Positions 35,417-49,241 of a stretch of 64,000 nucleotides of DNA are shown here, piece after piece; position 1 is the stretch's first letter; each line of letters opens with the position of its first letter. A model generated the notes under the pieces. It searched no databases and had not been told where the DNA came from. It saw only the letters and a program-made list of their open reading frames with translations. Made by a program: the position numbers and the translations under genes. The DNA comes from Xiphias gladius (taxonomy: Eukaryota > Chordata > Actinopteri > Istiophoriformes > Xiphiidae): contig NC_053414.1 of NCBI RefSeq assembly GCF_016859285.1, positions 23,837,517-23,901,516 on the forward strand. Reading direction: 5' to 3'.

Positions 35417-38400
35417 CCAATGACATACGTTGTGCACAATGAAGTGGAACCTATTTTCACTTTTTTAAAATGTTAAAATCAGGGGATTGCCGATGAGCAA
35501 CATTACTTTTTATATTCTGTTGGTGTAGAGAATACAGGGAGAGAGATTATACTAAATATTCTCAGTATTGTTCTAATTCTGAGCATTGTAGCACTAAGTT
35601 CGACATAACATATTATTACTCAAACACTCCCAGACTGGTGTCATGTTGTCTCTTCTCCTCTCCTCTAGAGAAAAAGAAGCAAAGACCCTCAGAGGAATTT
35701 TCCATCTTAGTTGATGACCAATCGAACTACTCTACTCTTAAAGGCTGGGATATCCAGGTTCTGGACAGTCACCCACAGGACCTCGATAAAGTAAAACCCA
35801 ATTCATCCATATGCAGTATTTACCATTAGTTAGAGGATCGCTTTCTTCCCCAAATAGAATACAGTGTGTGGAACTTTCATTTTAAAGAAGTTGTATGTGC
35901 GACTGAGTATGTGATTATGACTGCAGTTTCATGTACCAAAGCCACCCAAGGGCCACCAGAAACCAGTGCTCATGGCTTGTCGGGATAAGATTCATCCAGT
36001 GAATCTTGACCCTGACTCCCAGCCTCCGGGCTACTCAGGTAAATTGTGTTCTTTTGCTGTCATGGAGAATAGCATACAGTATAGTATCTACTGAAAAATT
36101 TTCTGTAGCTAAAAGGAGATGTTATCCTGGTCATAATATGCATCCTTGATTCAAAAATTTTTTTTTTTCTATCCATGTACTTTTCTTATAAGGACCAGAA
36201 GGGCTACAGTTAGATTACCAAGGAATGATTCTTCCACACAGCATCCTGGGTAGTTTAGAGGATTTCAGAAGTTATCTGGAGGCCAAAGGGGAGACAGAGG
36301 TCAATTCTGAACACATTTAATTTGCTCACATTCTGTAAAGTAACAAATGCAATAGAAATACTTTGACTTTTCTGCATTTGTCACCTCTGCTTTTTCCCTC
36401 TTCCATCAACCATCCAGTTGTTGAAGAGAATACCAAAGTCCCAGAGAGATCCCCCAACCAAAGGCCTGGGGAGGCATCACTCTGAGGCTATGGAGAGTAG
36501 GCGTGGGATCTCTTCAGGCCACAGAAACATCCAGAGTAATGCCCTGCAGCATTGGCATACACATATGAGGCAGCGCAGACGGCAACAGGACTTCCTATCT
36601 GGTGAGCTTATGAGAAAGTACAGAAACCTGCAACAAAAAGAGATCAAATTTGAATCATTACAGCCTAAACCTGTGTACAACTGCAGGTTTCCCAAAGCAA
36701 ATTAAAGGACTGGATATTTGCTAATTTAAAAAAACAAACTATTTGATTACCAGTGTCTTATCTATGTCTATTTAACCCTTTATTTATCTGCTGCTCTTTT
36801 CAACTCTATCAAGATTCGCTCGACAGGCCGGTCAAGAATTTACTGATGAACCAAGCTCACCATTTCAGAGAAACTCAGGAGCAGAGGGAATTTCTAAACC
36901 AAGTCATGCCACTTATCCACTCTGGATATGTATAACACACATTTGCCTACTCTCGTCTACTGTGCCTTTAGCCACCTGTCAGACTCATATTATAGTTCTC
37001 TAATACCTAAAATCTCTAAAGCTCTCTTTTTATTTTCTCTGTGGCTTCTTCACTAATGTGTCTTTACGTGTATGCCTTAAGGGTTATCGTGTGGGCAGTG
37101 AGTTTTGGAGCCTCCCCCAGCGTTATGGAGATGAAATGAGTGGCATCACAGCCACTCTGACTCAGACAGAGCAGGGCAGACGGGAACCTGTCACACATGT
37201 AGGACAACCGATCAGCATATGCCAGGAATCAGGTACACACAGACACTTACGCTGTCTCCCAATTTTTCTCTTCAGTCTCATTCTCGACCCTGTTCTTTCT
37301 GATTGTGCATTCACCTGCAACATAGTGGTGTCCAACGTTTAAAAAAAAATGCTCTGTGAAGTGACAGTTTAGCTGTCCACTTCTAACCGCCACAGTTGGA
37401 ATAAAGGGAAAACCCAAAACATCTTGAAATGAGGTCAAGAAAGAATTGTAACAGTAGTTAAAACAGCATTAACCTGATGTCACTTGTATTCAAACATCAG
37501 AAGAAGAGGAGGACACAGTGGCCTTTTTTGGGGGGGATTTCTTTCAATGAAGTGTGAATCTGATTCAAGGTTCAAATGGGAGAAATGAGACAAAGCCTTA
37601 AAGACACACACACACACACTCACATACAGCACGTATGTGCATTCAGGCACTCTATAAGACTGATGGTATTCTCTCTGTGGGAAAATTTTCATCCTCTAGG
37701 AATCATTTGTCCTGAGACTCTGCGTCCAGCCTCTCGGACAGGGAGCCAGAGTGCCCACCTACAGCACCAGTGCCAGGAGCTTGGGGAGGTTCTACGGGAC
37801 ATGGACATCACAAAGCCGGTAACACAAGTTTTATCCGATTTTTTAACTCTCAAATATCAATGTCAGTATTCCCTTAAAAGTATAGCCTTATGTATTCTTA
37901 GTACAAAAAAGTTTGTTACGACTAATTATTCTGATATAAAGTTAGAGCCTGTTGACATTTCCAGTGAAGCATGGCATAAAGAGAGTCCACATGCAAGAAA
38001 CTTTACTAATTTACCTTATTTTTTTGATTATGTATAGATTTTTATTGAGTCAAACTGCTTTGTTCTAAGTAAACCTATAAACATGTGTGAGTTCCTTACT
38101 TTTGGGTGCACTGGTGATTGTCTGATATAACACCATTTGATCTATATTGTATGTTGTCTCCAGCATACCTTCTGGAGCAAATATAACTGCCTCCCACCTT
38201 TTTTTAGCCTATAGTTGTTTATATTTTGGCAAACTGGCCCAATAAAGGTATACCAAATTAGCTATTAGTAGTTCCTGTTTGTAATGTACCCATGTATGTA
38301 CAGGCAATTATCACTTGATACTTTGATGCTGAAGAAAACTTAAAAATGTGATGATTCGCAGGTAAGTTTGTGTCATGCTAAATATAAGCAGCGTCTTTTC

Positions 38401-39613
38401 ATCTGTGAGTTCTAAGCAGATTTATGGATCCCTTGTTTAACATGGACATTGTAATGAGATTTGACTGAGTTACGACTCTGAGAAGGAGCGCTACTTTTGA
38501 ATTAAATTGCAGAAACCGGGGGCTGAGAATTTTTAAGTACCTTACTTAAAATAGCCTCCACAAGCTGTGTGTCATGACCACTGCCCGAAGCTCCAGGTTC
38601 TGACTGTGCAGGTGAGCAGGTCAAATCAGTGGTCCCAACTACAATAACTACTTTCCTGTTGTTTTCAGAACCTGCACCTGTCCCTTTCACATCATGAAGT
38701 ATCTTTGCCTCACGTCTCTCCCGCCGAGGAGGCATGCCTCACAGTTTGAAAACCTCTGATTTAATTTCAAAGTTATGATGCCACAATCCCAATCGTATAC
38801 TATTCACCAAAGCATTTTCAGTTCTCTCTAACAGTGAATAAATCCCTAATTTCATGGGCATAGCACAGATCTAGATTGTGCATCTTTTGTTTCAGCACAA
38901 ACAGCTTAATTAATTGACCACTCTATGTCCAACCACACAGCCCACTTAAGCGGCTCACACCCTCAGGACACTTTGTCTCTTGCTGCTGGAGCTGCTAGCT
39001 ACTCATAATCAGTCTGTATCTTCAGAAACAGCCTGTGACTATCCTGCTTCGGGCACACTGTTCTTGGTTTTCTGTAAAGGGAACAAACTACAGCACATGT
39101 GCAAGGCAGACAAACACATGTACTTGCACGCCGACACAAATACACACAAACTGTTGTTATGATATAATTTATTGCCTGTAAAATGTGCATTCAGTACAGA
39201 CAAGCGTAATGAGATTAGTGAAGCTCTGCGGCCTTTCCGTAAACACTGATTTCTGTTCAGGTACATGCTAAGGTAGAGAAGGGACAGTTATGAAATCGGG
39301 AGTGTGTCCAGTCATAGAGTGCAACTGTTGAGATCTGTGGGGTACCAGAGTCCAAGAAAAGGGACAGAACCTGCCTTGCTGCTGTCTCTGCATTACAATG
39401 ACTCCACTAGCAGGGGCAGGAGGTTCTGGGATAAACACTTAAACACAAATAAACACAAATGTGCACTTGTTTGCACAGCCAGTTCCCATTTAATCGTATT
39501 AACACCCTAAGTAACAGGTGTTGGTTATGGGAAGGTTTATTCAAATTACATTTTTTCATTTCTCACTTGGTATCTTCCTTCACCTATCACTCCCCCTTTC
39601 ACTCTCTCTTTCA

Positions 39614-39695
<82 letters not shown>

Positions 39696-42600
39696 AACAT
39701 ACACAAAACAAACACACAGATATCTGTGCCAGTGAAGTAAGAGAAAATGGTTTTGGTGTGTTCTGTGGTGCTGGTGGCTAATGTGAGGCTGAGGCGATTT
39801 GGGGTCTGAAGTACCTTCTGACAAACACACAGACAGAGACAGATCGTCCTGTCAGCAGCTGACTAGCCAATTGCTTTGTGAGAGAGAAAGAGAGAAAAAG
39901 ATGATGGGGACAGAGTGGGGTTGTTAAGAGAAAAAAAAAGTGAGGGAGGTAAATAGTATGGGAGGGAGAGAATGCAGTGAAAGAAAATCAAATCTTCAAT
40001 GTTACTTAAAAATGTAGAGAAGTTTGAACTACAGGAGGAGGGGGGTTTGCATTGTTTGTTTCACTCTGCCTATCCCATAAATATAGTGGTAGACCTCTAC
40101 TGGTAAGGCAGTTACAATACAGTATAGAACATGAATGTAAATGTTTCACTCAAAGACTTGAGTTGGAACAGGTTGAAGGACCGTGTATGTACACCTTTAA
40201 TTTGGCCATTTATAACTTGACACTGTGTTCCACAACACCTCGTCCTGTCATATTGAAGGTTTCATTAGACACCTAATTTTGTCCTCTCTGTCTGTACTTT
40301 CTGGATGTGAGTGGACAGGACATATGCCTCTATTGACCTTGGACTGAAGAGGACATTGGGTATTACTTTTCAGTAAGAGGAAACAAAATGTTGAATGGAC
40401 ATATACAGCTGACCTTGTCCCTGAAAACCACCACTCTGTGACACTTTGATTACAGGACATCAACGGACTAGAGGTGATAGGCTCTGGCAAGCGTAACACT
40501 TTTGTCACGATGTGTCGTAGCCCCTTACTGGAGAAGGAAGAAGAGGAGGAGGAGCACAAGGAGGAGAAGAAGGAGAAGCTGTAAGAAATAACTGTCTACT
40601 TGTTTTCTGTCTTTTTTTACACGTAATATGTCAAGATCAGGTCAACAATTCTGTCCCTATTTCAAAGGCACAAAGAAGCACAATCGGTGTATCTAAGTCA
40701 TTAATTTGATGGTGCATTCAACTCATTTATTAAGTCAGATGCTGCATATGTCATTCCAACTGTAATGTAAATAATGTAAGCCAGATATAAACTTCATTGC
40801 TGGTTCTTGTTAGCAGCCTGGATATGTTGTTAGTTTTGTTATTTTTGTCAGTTACAGAAAAAATTATATGCATATATTTACCATTGACCTGGGACTCAGT
40901 TGTCCACAGTGTGATGTCATGTTACATGTCACAACATATATTATAGATGCATATCAAGAAACTAGTCCCTGTTACCACCGTTCTTTACACGTTGTTGTCC
41001 ATTTGAGGGCAGCTTCCTGGCGCTAAGCTAAATTCAAGATCCACGAGAAGCGTTTGAATATAGCATCTTATGACAAGATCATCTTGTTTGCCGAGGAGCA
41101 GACTCATGGACTGGGACGATGTCCACACTAAGCTGGTGAAATTTATAAACACATCTTGTTCTTTCCCTTTCAACCCTATGTCCAGACTAAAACTGAGTTT
41201 TTCTCACCCAAAATCGTAACTTTTCCAAGATGGTCTCCAGAGTGTATAAATCCGCTGGCTTGGTGTTTTAGGGTGTACAGGGTAAAAGTAGCTTTTGCAA
41301 ACAATGATGTAAACTGCGTGACGTTCATGGCTGTATGGCAGTACAGTTACACTGTATTACATTCAGTAAAGTTAAGAAGACAACCTTCCTTGACCTCAAA
41401 CCCTCTCTGTGATCACCAATTTTAAACATGAATATAGCAGATCATGCAGAACAGCTGCTGTCATTAACCTTAATTTATGCTGGTTTTGTCAGACCACATC
41501 ACAACCATGAAAAGATTGTTGGCTGTGAAGTAGTTTTACTGCTTCCTAGCTGGAAAGAGGAAGCAGTCTTTTAATTGTTCAGGTCCTTACTGAAAAGACC
41601 TGGAAATGCTATTGTGGATGCAAGTAATTTCACACAAAACAGCATTTGAAAATTTTGACAGTTTAGTGTAGACATAGTCTGAGTGGTATTGCTGTCTCAT
41701 CATCTTTCACAGTGATCCACTGGCACAGTATGATGATGCTCGGTCAGATGCTCTGCTCATTCCTGCCTTGAGGTTCTCTGGTCAGCTTGCTAGCTGGACT
41801 GGAAACTCTGCCACTAACCAGGTACAGACTGGCCTTTACACAGTGAGTTGGTGTGCAGGTATAAATTTTAAACCATGACTTCTGTAATCTCTTAACTCCA
41901 GGCCTGAGAAAGGCTTGTATTTCTAATTTTGGCTGTCCCCTAGTTAATGCCAACTCGATGTTTATCATTAGTCTTGATAAATATCCACAGCTGTAATTCT
42001 TTCAGTGCACCGAGAGTCGTGTCGGGAATTTCACTTACCTATCTCCCCGAACACCATGAATTAAACTCCTGAATTTTCACATTAAAAATCACTGCAGCCC
42101 TCCCTTTACAGGTAGGCTTTTACTGTGAAAAGAACAGTGCTGTGGACATCATGTTAAATTTACCATGTGATTCACCCCTTCAGTGTTTTTTTTACCCAGC
42201 CTTTATAACCAACTGGCCTTTATTTGTTTTTGCTGGCTATTATTTGAGATTAGGACATTTGAATACTGGCTTCTTCTTCTTCTTCTTCTTCTTTTGTCAC
42301 CTTTGTATTCTCCGAAACTCATCGATCAGGGAGAAGTAGGAATCAGTGCCACAATCATGTTTGAGGCCCTGACTGGAGAAAGAGCCTCTTCCCACCTGGA
42401 GCTGCACAATGAGGGCAGCACAGCTATCTTCTACAGCTGGCAGCAGCTTCCCATGCCACACAGCTTTCCTAACCTGCAATCACAAACAAAGAACCCGCAC
42501 TTCTACTTCAATTCCTCCTCTGGTACACACATACAACATAATCAGGCACCTGCTGCCACCACTCTTACGTCATACACTGTTTGTCCATGTGTCAGTCTGT

Positions 42601-45600
42601 CATACCTTTCAACTAGTACTCAACTTGCCATTCTACTTCCCATTTTGCTTCCCCTCCCATCCAGGTGTGATCCTACCAGGTGCAACCCAGCAGGTGGAGT
42701 TTATATTTAAGTCAGAGAAACCAGGCATCAAAACTGAACGATGGCAGCTCAACACCCACCCTGTGCTGCTGCAAGGAGCCTCCATGCAGGTTGTGTTGAG
42801 GGGGGTGGCTCTGTACCAGGACAAAACCAAAGACCAGAGGCTTTTCATAGAGGTGGTTTTACAATTAAACTGTGTGTCTGAAAGTAAGAGAGAAAGACAC
42901 ATAGATGACACTAAGATGTTCATTAACAGAAACCCGTCTGTTTTCTTTTTTATGTCTGTGTTTGTGTTGGGTGTGCAGACGAAGCTGGAAAAGATAGTGA
43001 TAGTAAAAATGTGTCGGTCAATTGTGTATGAGGCACTGCATGGGGTCCACACCCCAGAGAGACCCAGCTCTCCCGCAGAGCTCTACATCACTGAAGAGCA
43101 AAAGTTTCTAAACAAAAACCCCAAGGTAAATCCCACAGGTGGACACAATTTCAACAAAGAATTTTCCACTTTTCTTAGTGATCAGTGAAGCTGAGTTTAT
43201 TTTTTTGTACAAATCCTCCTTAGTACCTCAGCAGCGCTCAAAGAAAGATTCTGAAATTTCTAATGTCCTTGTTTCTTTGTTTCATATGTTGTTGGAGACA
43301 CATTGCTCATCATGCATCAAGGTGGCCTGATTTCATGTACCACTGATGTATCAAACATTTTTCTTTGTACAGAGTGTTTTTGTCTGTGTTTAGTTCAGTC
43401 TAAATCTACGTCACACCACCTGACTCAGTTTGAGATGAGCCATTAATGGATCCATTCATCATGTTGTTCTTTTTGACATCTGTAGGTGTCTGTAGGTGAG
43501 ACTTTAATCAGACCTTTGTGGCTGCTGCTCCACATCCTGAATTTTATCTTATTCCCCATTAATTTAGCACTCCACAATTACATTTTTGCCATCATAATTC
43601 GTGGTAGCTCATTAACTTATCATATATTGTAACTGATAATACCTCAAACCAGTCACTGTTGCCACTACACTGAACAAAAGAGGTTATGTTGCCATGGTAG
43701 TGCAATAGGAACATGGCTTTAACTGGGTTAATAGGGAAACTGATCAGATTCCTCTCTAGTGAATTTAGAGCATGTCTGTCTTAAAAGTTCCCTGAGCTCA
43801 TTTCCAATAGACATGGGAGGGGATGATTGGAAACAACATTGGAAAGTGTAACCAAACAATAAGATTGAAATAAAATCTTTTGTTCATCATCATCAACTCA
43901 TCTAACCTGTAATTGGGATGAATTTATTTTTTTTTACAAAGTCACATATAGCACGACCCAATACCATGATCACGACAGCTCTTTTGGCCTTTCACATGTT
44001 CACATTTTTTCACCACAAAGCGTGGCACTCATATTTCTTCTCTTCTCATGAGGAGTGAATAAAAATGATGACATACGTCATGTTTGTTTGAGGAGGGTAA
44101 CTCAGTGGCAATTATCATCCTGTGGTGTGACAGTAATATCTGTTCATGAGAGCCTTGTGCTCTCATGTTCATACTCCTCACATGAGCTACTGCTCCAGAT
44201 TGTTAAACTCCATCCATGGTTTTAGTTGCAGTACCTTGATCAGCCAGTGGAGGACCTAAAGAGACTGTGGCAGGAAGTGAGCCCTGGGCGCACCTGGGAC
44301 CTCTCTGTTGATACTCTCCGACAGGTAGAGACAAAATGTAGTGATGCGGTACATGCCGCTTTGTCAGTACAAAAAAGCACATGTACCAGTAAAGTTAGCA
44401 GGTTGATTCAGGGATATAGTTTTAAATGCAGATGGCCCGTTTCCATACAGTTTCATACCATGAGGATGCATTAAAGACGTAACATATGTATCAATTCATT
44501 TGTTGCCATACTTAAGGTTGTGCTGTCTCTGCCTGAGGAAGAGTCAGCTCAGGACACCATCAGCAAAGAGAGGGGTCTGGCCCAGCTCAACTCTCTATTT
44601 CTGCAGCTGTCTGAACCTTCTGAACTGAAACTCCGCCATCTAACAGCAGCAGTTATAGGGTGAGGCATAAACACACGTGAGTCATGCAGCATCCCTTTCA
44701 TAGCATTCCACACCTGCGTACTCAGTGTACTAAGCTTGGAGGTTATGTTGGTATGTGGTGCCCCCTGCAGACAGCAGCTGTGGAAGAAACTTCTGGACAG
44801 GATGGTTGGTGAGGCCATGTGGCTCAGAAACCTCCTGGGCCTCCCAGAGAAAGAAACATGGATTAATAAAAAGGACGAATCCCTCAGCTCTGACGCTGGT
44901 GAGACTCACACACTTTCACTCAGACATAGATTGATGAAGGTATTGAATTCATGCTGTTAATTACTCTTATTACATCACAGTTTTGGCTGATAATAAATCC
45001 AAAGATGAGAAGAGTGAGAAAAAGAGAGGAACAGCTGCTAAAGAGGAGAGGAGTGGGGCCAGATTCATACTTAAAGATGACAACAAACAAGAGTCCAAGT
45101 CACCAACAACTGAAAAATCAGTAGAGGTGAGGGGGAAAGATACAGTATACATGTGGTTGTGTAGCTGATTCACCTTCATCAAAACAGAGATGGAGAAATA
45201 TAAAATGTGTTGCCACTTAGTGGCAGCAGATTCACAAGTATTTTATTTATGAGCATGGCTGAAGTACCGTGTCTTTTAAGACATGACACATCACTTCAAC
45301 TGACAACAGACTTTGAACTGATCCAATCATGAGTCACCTGCACCACTTCAAACAAGCTGTCGGTTCGTTATTCAATTATCTGCCATTCACAAGGCTCCTG
45401 TTGTCTTGTTACTACCGACTGCCTCATTCTCAATAATAAATATACTTGCATATACCTTCTGAAATAGTTTCTTATATATTTCAGGGAGTGTGTGTGTGCT
45501 GGGTTTGGTTCTCTATTAACACTGGAGGGTTTTATTGTGTGTGTGTGTAAGAGATCTACCATCCAATTTGTAGTGTTAAAACCAGCCATTCCTTATTCAG

Positions 45601-47283
45601 TCTTCCCACTAAATATAGGAAGTAAGTTCGGCTCTCCATCCAGTGTTTTTCCCCTCAGAGAAGCCATTATAGTAGCTTAGCAATAGAGTATGGTAGTGGC
45701 CATTTATGTTTTTGCAGTGTGACTGGTCGGGTGAGATAATGGACAAAAAAAAATGACATTCATTACTCTCGTATTTTAACACAGACGATTGCTTCCCTGC
45801 TTCCATCCACCATTCACCCATCCTCATTATAACAATCCACTGTGCATCGTCCTGTTCACAAATCTAAATTTCCGCAACTTTTCGTTGTCAGCACAGGGAC
45901 TGAAAACCCTAATGAGGATGCTGACTGTGTTGTTCAGATACAGAAGATGAGATGATGCGTCCTGTAGCTCATTTGGTCGCCACATATACAATGTTCTGGG
46001 CGTAAATCTGGCCCAGGACCTGCTAAATCTCTCTTATAATGGCTCATGTTTCCATTGTGAGCCATTAAAAGTAAAAAAAAAAGAGACATAATGTTTAATT
46101 TAGAAATATTCTAGACACACAGCTTTGTCTGTATGATTGTATTTTGTTGAGTGATTTTCTCCTCTGTGTGATGGTTGAATCATAGGTAAGGTACAGCCTA
46201 TTACTCACAGGGTACCATGGTAACAGAACACTGTGTGAATATGGGCACCTGCTCTCCAAATGTGCTCCCAGGGTGTAAATTAATAGAAACTGGACTGGTC
46301 CAAGCCATCTGTGGTACACATGAAAACACACAGGCACACACACAGCTATACTTTAACTCAAACAGTATTGGACATGCAATATAAAACACTCCATCAAATA
46401 TGTAGGAGGTCGTTTTTCAACAGGTAAGATACACACAACCACTTACCAACCAACTCATTCTGGTAATTCGATCACTCTTCATGCTCACTAAGAACTCCAT
46501 GGTCATTCAATGCTAAATTATATACCAGTATGTCTTCTATCTGTCAATCTCATGTACAAAGGAGAGCAAAAAGAAGGGGAAAAGAAGAGAGGAAGTGGGG
46601 AACCACACAAAGGGAAAGAAGGGGAAGGAGTCTGCCTCGCTGACTGATACCAGTCCAGAGAGCATCAATCAGCAAACTCCTGACGACCAAAATGTAAAGC
46701 TGGAGGTGATGGACATTTACACAAGGCTCCTGCACAAAAAGGTGAGTCCTTTAATTATCTTCTCGATACAGTTTTCATTTTAAAAGGGCACTCCCACGAT
46801 TTTACCCTTTGAGTTCAGTTTACCTGCCATGAGGACTCGGCTTGTGAAAACAGCTCTGGAGGAGCTTTCAAAAGTTTGAGAAAATAACCCTGATCGGGGT
46901 TATCTGGGGTTAGGCTTGAGACTTCAGATTTTTAACAGGATGCCTGCGTTACAGACCGGAGGTGTAGGGTTCAAAACAAGTGGGTATTTAGGAGGCTGGA
47001 TTGGAGCTCACCCGATACTTACAAAGCCAGGATATCTCAGCCTCTGCTGCTTGAATTTTGACCATTCTTTTTTTTAAAAATCTGCCTCTAGTGATTTCCC
47101 CAACTTTATAGAAGTGCAATACTAAATCACTTTGAGTACCCTTTTAAGGTTTCCCACAGTCCTATTTAAATCCTATTTATAAATCTATCTATCTGGCAGG
47201 TTTATGCTCTGATGGAAGACCTGGTGGACACCCTGTGTGACCTGATGGATGAGGGAGATCTGGCAGACACACACACATATTAA
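34605..47283 (+). CDS. mycbpap: MYCBP-associated protein
   Basis: Nineteen coding exons give an unbroken frame of 830 residues: 34605-34650, 35669-35790, 35927-36038, 36193-36299, 36418-36601, 36814-36929, 37082-37232, 37700-37818, 40456-40580, 41713-41821, 42330-42522, 42665-42852, 42979-43125, 44232-44324, 44517-44659, 44771-44898, 44981-45126, 46562-46741, 47200-47283. Family landmarks are LPHSILGSLEDF (about 111), GDEMSGIT, FEALTGERASS, GVILPGATQQVEF (about 461), TPERPSSPAELYITEE and MWLRNLLGLPEKET (about 668); mammalian MYCBPAP has near-identical blocks in this order. The protein binds MYCBP (AMY-1) and is linked to sperm flagella and the ciliary central apparatus; the mid-region is a beta-rich MSP/ASH-like segment. 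Residues 695-765 are Lys/Glu-rich and disordered. It is shorter than human (about 950 residues), mainly in linkers. It is divergent from the RASD-like gene; epn3 follows on the same strand, as in mammals. Confidence 0.93.
34807..35021. mobile_element. Non-autonomous hAT-like MITE in mycbpap intron 1
   Basis: It begins CAGTGGTGGAAGAGGTCCTC, continues AAAAGTACCTATACCACAGT and ends TGGGTAAATGTACTTAGCTG. This wording is characteristic of a very abundant teleost MITE whose ends read CAGTGGTGGAAGAAGTA. It has no coding capacity. The right end is degenerate. Confidence 0.65.
35338..35415. repeat. (TG)n microsatellite in mycbpap intron 1
   Basis: About 38 TG units, uninterrupted. Confidence 0.97.
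38502..38735 (-). other. Antisense open frame in mycbpap intron 8, possibly element-derived
   Basis: The frame starts MPPRRERREAKILHDVKG and continues as a 77-residue polar protein ending SKVLKNSQPPVSAI. It lies inside the 2.6-kb intron 8 (37819-40455), antisense to mycbpap. The basic start followed by an acidic/Ser-rich stretch resembles the beginning of mobile-element proteins, but no domain is recognisable and nothing coding continues from it. Unassigned; the remainder of the intron shows no gene. Confidence 0.25.
39617..39690. repeat. (CA)n microsatellite in mycbpap intron 8
   Basis: About 37 CA units, uninterrupted. Confidence 0.97.
41095..41660. repeat. Dispersed repeat in mycbpap intron 9
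   Basis: GGGACGATGTCCACACTAAG and later CCTATGTCCAGACTAAAACT, followed by TAGACATAGTCTGAGTGG near the right end, resemble the 'CGTCCACACTAA' wording of a fish repeat whose ends are mirrored. The boundaries are approximate and no coding frame is preserved. Confidence 0.4.
46784..47150. repeat. Dispersed teleost-type repeat in the last mycbpap intron
   Basis: AAAAGGGCACTCCCACGATT, GCTCTGGAGGAGCTTTCAAA, GAAAATAACCCTGATCGGGG and AAGCCAGGATATCTCAGCCT follow one another, the order seen in a common fish intron repeat. The copy is decayed and the class is uncertain. Confidence 0.45.
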
Positions 47284-47313
47284 CATGACAAAAACAGGAG
47301 CCCTACTGAATAT

Positions 47314-47382
47314 AATAAAACTTGCCACATAGGATTCCTGAATCTCTGTTTTTATACCTTATACTGTTGTGAACTCAATAAA
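47314..47382 (+). terminator. Polyadenylation signals, mycbpap
   Basis: Two AATAAA hexamers, at 47314-47319 and 47377-47382, lie 31 and 94 bp after the stop. The epn3 CpG region starts about 100 bp later. Confidence 0.6.
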
Positions 47383-47479
47383 CTTTTTGTTCCTCTGGCA
47401 CAGTGGAGATGTGGAGTAATGTTAACTCTATCTCATTCACTCTCTCACAATCGCATCCGTGGATGATAGTAGTTGAACA

Positions 47480-47940
47480 GCACCGCTGACTCTGCAAACG
47501 ACGCCGCCCCCGTCCCCGCCTCGCTTTCACGCTCCCCGTTGTGGTGACTGTGTGTGCGAAGCGCGCCTGGCCTGCCGGTGCTGCGTGCGTGTGTGGATGG
47601 GGCTGCCCGAGTGAGAGAGGGAGAGAGCGAGCCGTGTGCTGTGGTTTATCCTCGTCCTATGCGGATTTCATCACTGACTGCCTGCCCGAGCGGCTCGCAT
47701 CATCCATGGTAGGCCGGGATACAGACGCTGACATTCCCATTCACGGATTTCTGAAACACTCAGTGCTCGGCTCTTCACTCGCGTTTGCCGCGTATATGTG
47801 CGCGGGGGATCGTTGTGGTCGCCCTGCTTAGCCGATCCCAGCGGAGGGGGTATTGTCGACGCTGGGGACTCGGAGAAGAGGAGGGCAGAGAGGCTCGGTG
47901 GACAAGGCGAGAGATGAGCAATGGGCACGGTAAGCTCCAT
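47480..47940 (+). promoter_or_regulatory. CpG-rich promoter and non-coding exon 1 of epn3
   Basis: GC/CpG-rich sequence ends at a strong donor (GGGCACG, then GTAAGC, near 47931-47932). The next acceptor, CTTTCATACAG, is at 50971, and the exon following it carries the epn3 start codon. The exon 1 tail contains an ATG at 47914; read through the splice it gives an 11-codon upstream ORF that stops before the epn3 start. Transcription start is inferred. Confidence 0.55.
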
Positions 47941-49184
47941 GTTGTTGAAATGGAATGTAGTTCCTCTTCCTTTTTTGTTTTTTGTTTTGGGCAGTGTCTC
48001 TCTATCTCCACATGTAAGCTAAAGTGCATTACGATGTGTTGCCCGACCTACATGTAACCGACAACTCCAGCAGTAGTTGGCCTTGCGCTGCTCCACATGG
48101 GGACCCAGGGAATCCGCCGCTGGGGGGGGCTGTGTATGATAATTATGCGGGGTGGCAGTGGGGAGGTTAGTTGGGTGATGCATTATGCAGCCCCACCGCG
48201 GGCGCCCTCTCGGCTCTCCATCGCCACCTGAAAAATACAGTACACCTGCTTCCCCAGCACGCATGCGCATCCGCAAACTTGAATGACGGGGTGACGCACG
48301 TTCTCTGTGTTTGGAGCAATTTGACGCATCAGACCGGACCGTGTAAGGAAATTTGTCTTTATTAGTCGTTGTATTAAAGGTGCAATATTTTAAGTTAAAG
48401 TGTAGCTTAAGTACAATTTGCATTGTGCTATTTAAATGATAAGTATCTACAAACAGACCCCTGTCTCCTTGTGATGATTTTTTCAGGTGACATCTCGATG
48501 GAGTTGGTCCATCTTGATTTAGCAACTGACTGCTGGCTCAGAGTGGATTTGTTTGAATTATAACACCTGGATGAGTCATTTGATTGTAAGGTTTACATCT
48601 GCGAATTAAAAAATGTGCCCATATCCCAGTAAAACCACCATGGGTGCTGTCATTATGTCTGAGGGGGGTCTTGCATTATTCACTGAGCAGCTCCACAGTT
48701 TGTCCCTAGATGACTTCTATGTCACAATCCGTCTCTCTGTGCTGCTCCTAGATTTGATCAAATACACTCATTTTGAGCTGTACAATATTTCAGAAATATC
48801 TTGATTTTACCTTTGTACTTCTGGTTAAAGAACGCATGTAGGTGTTTCTGGATTCACATACAGATAAAATTGGTTTTTGCATTGTCTCAGTTTTCAATAT
48901 ATCCGAACTTTGATTAAACAACAATGATTAAAAATGATTTTAGTGTTGTTTCTAACTGATGGCATGTGGCCTCTGCTGGTTATATTCCTTATAGGACAGA
49001 TGGAGGAGGATGATAGATGTACAACAGAGAGTACAAGTCAAATGGTGACGGGGCAGGAGCACATGTTTAGCCCAGGCCTATAATAATACAGAAATGGGGA
49101 AATTCATCTGTTACAAGGATGGATGGGATTTGCTTTTGGGATTTTGTAGCCACACATCAGTACCCACATAAATTCTTTTCACTC

Positions 49185-49191
<7 letters not shown>

Positions 49192-49240
<49 letters not shown>
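49192..49240. repeat. (TG)n microsatellite in epn3 intron 1
   Basis: About 24 TG units. The surrounding intron (47932-50971) shows no other gene. Confidence 0.95.
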
Positions 49241-49241
<1 letters not shown>
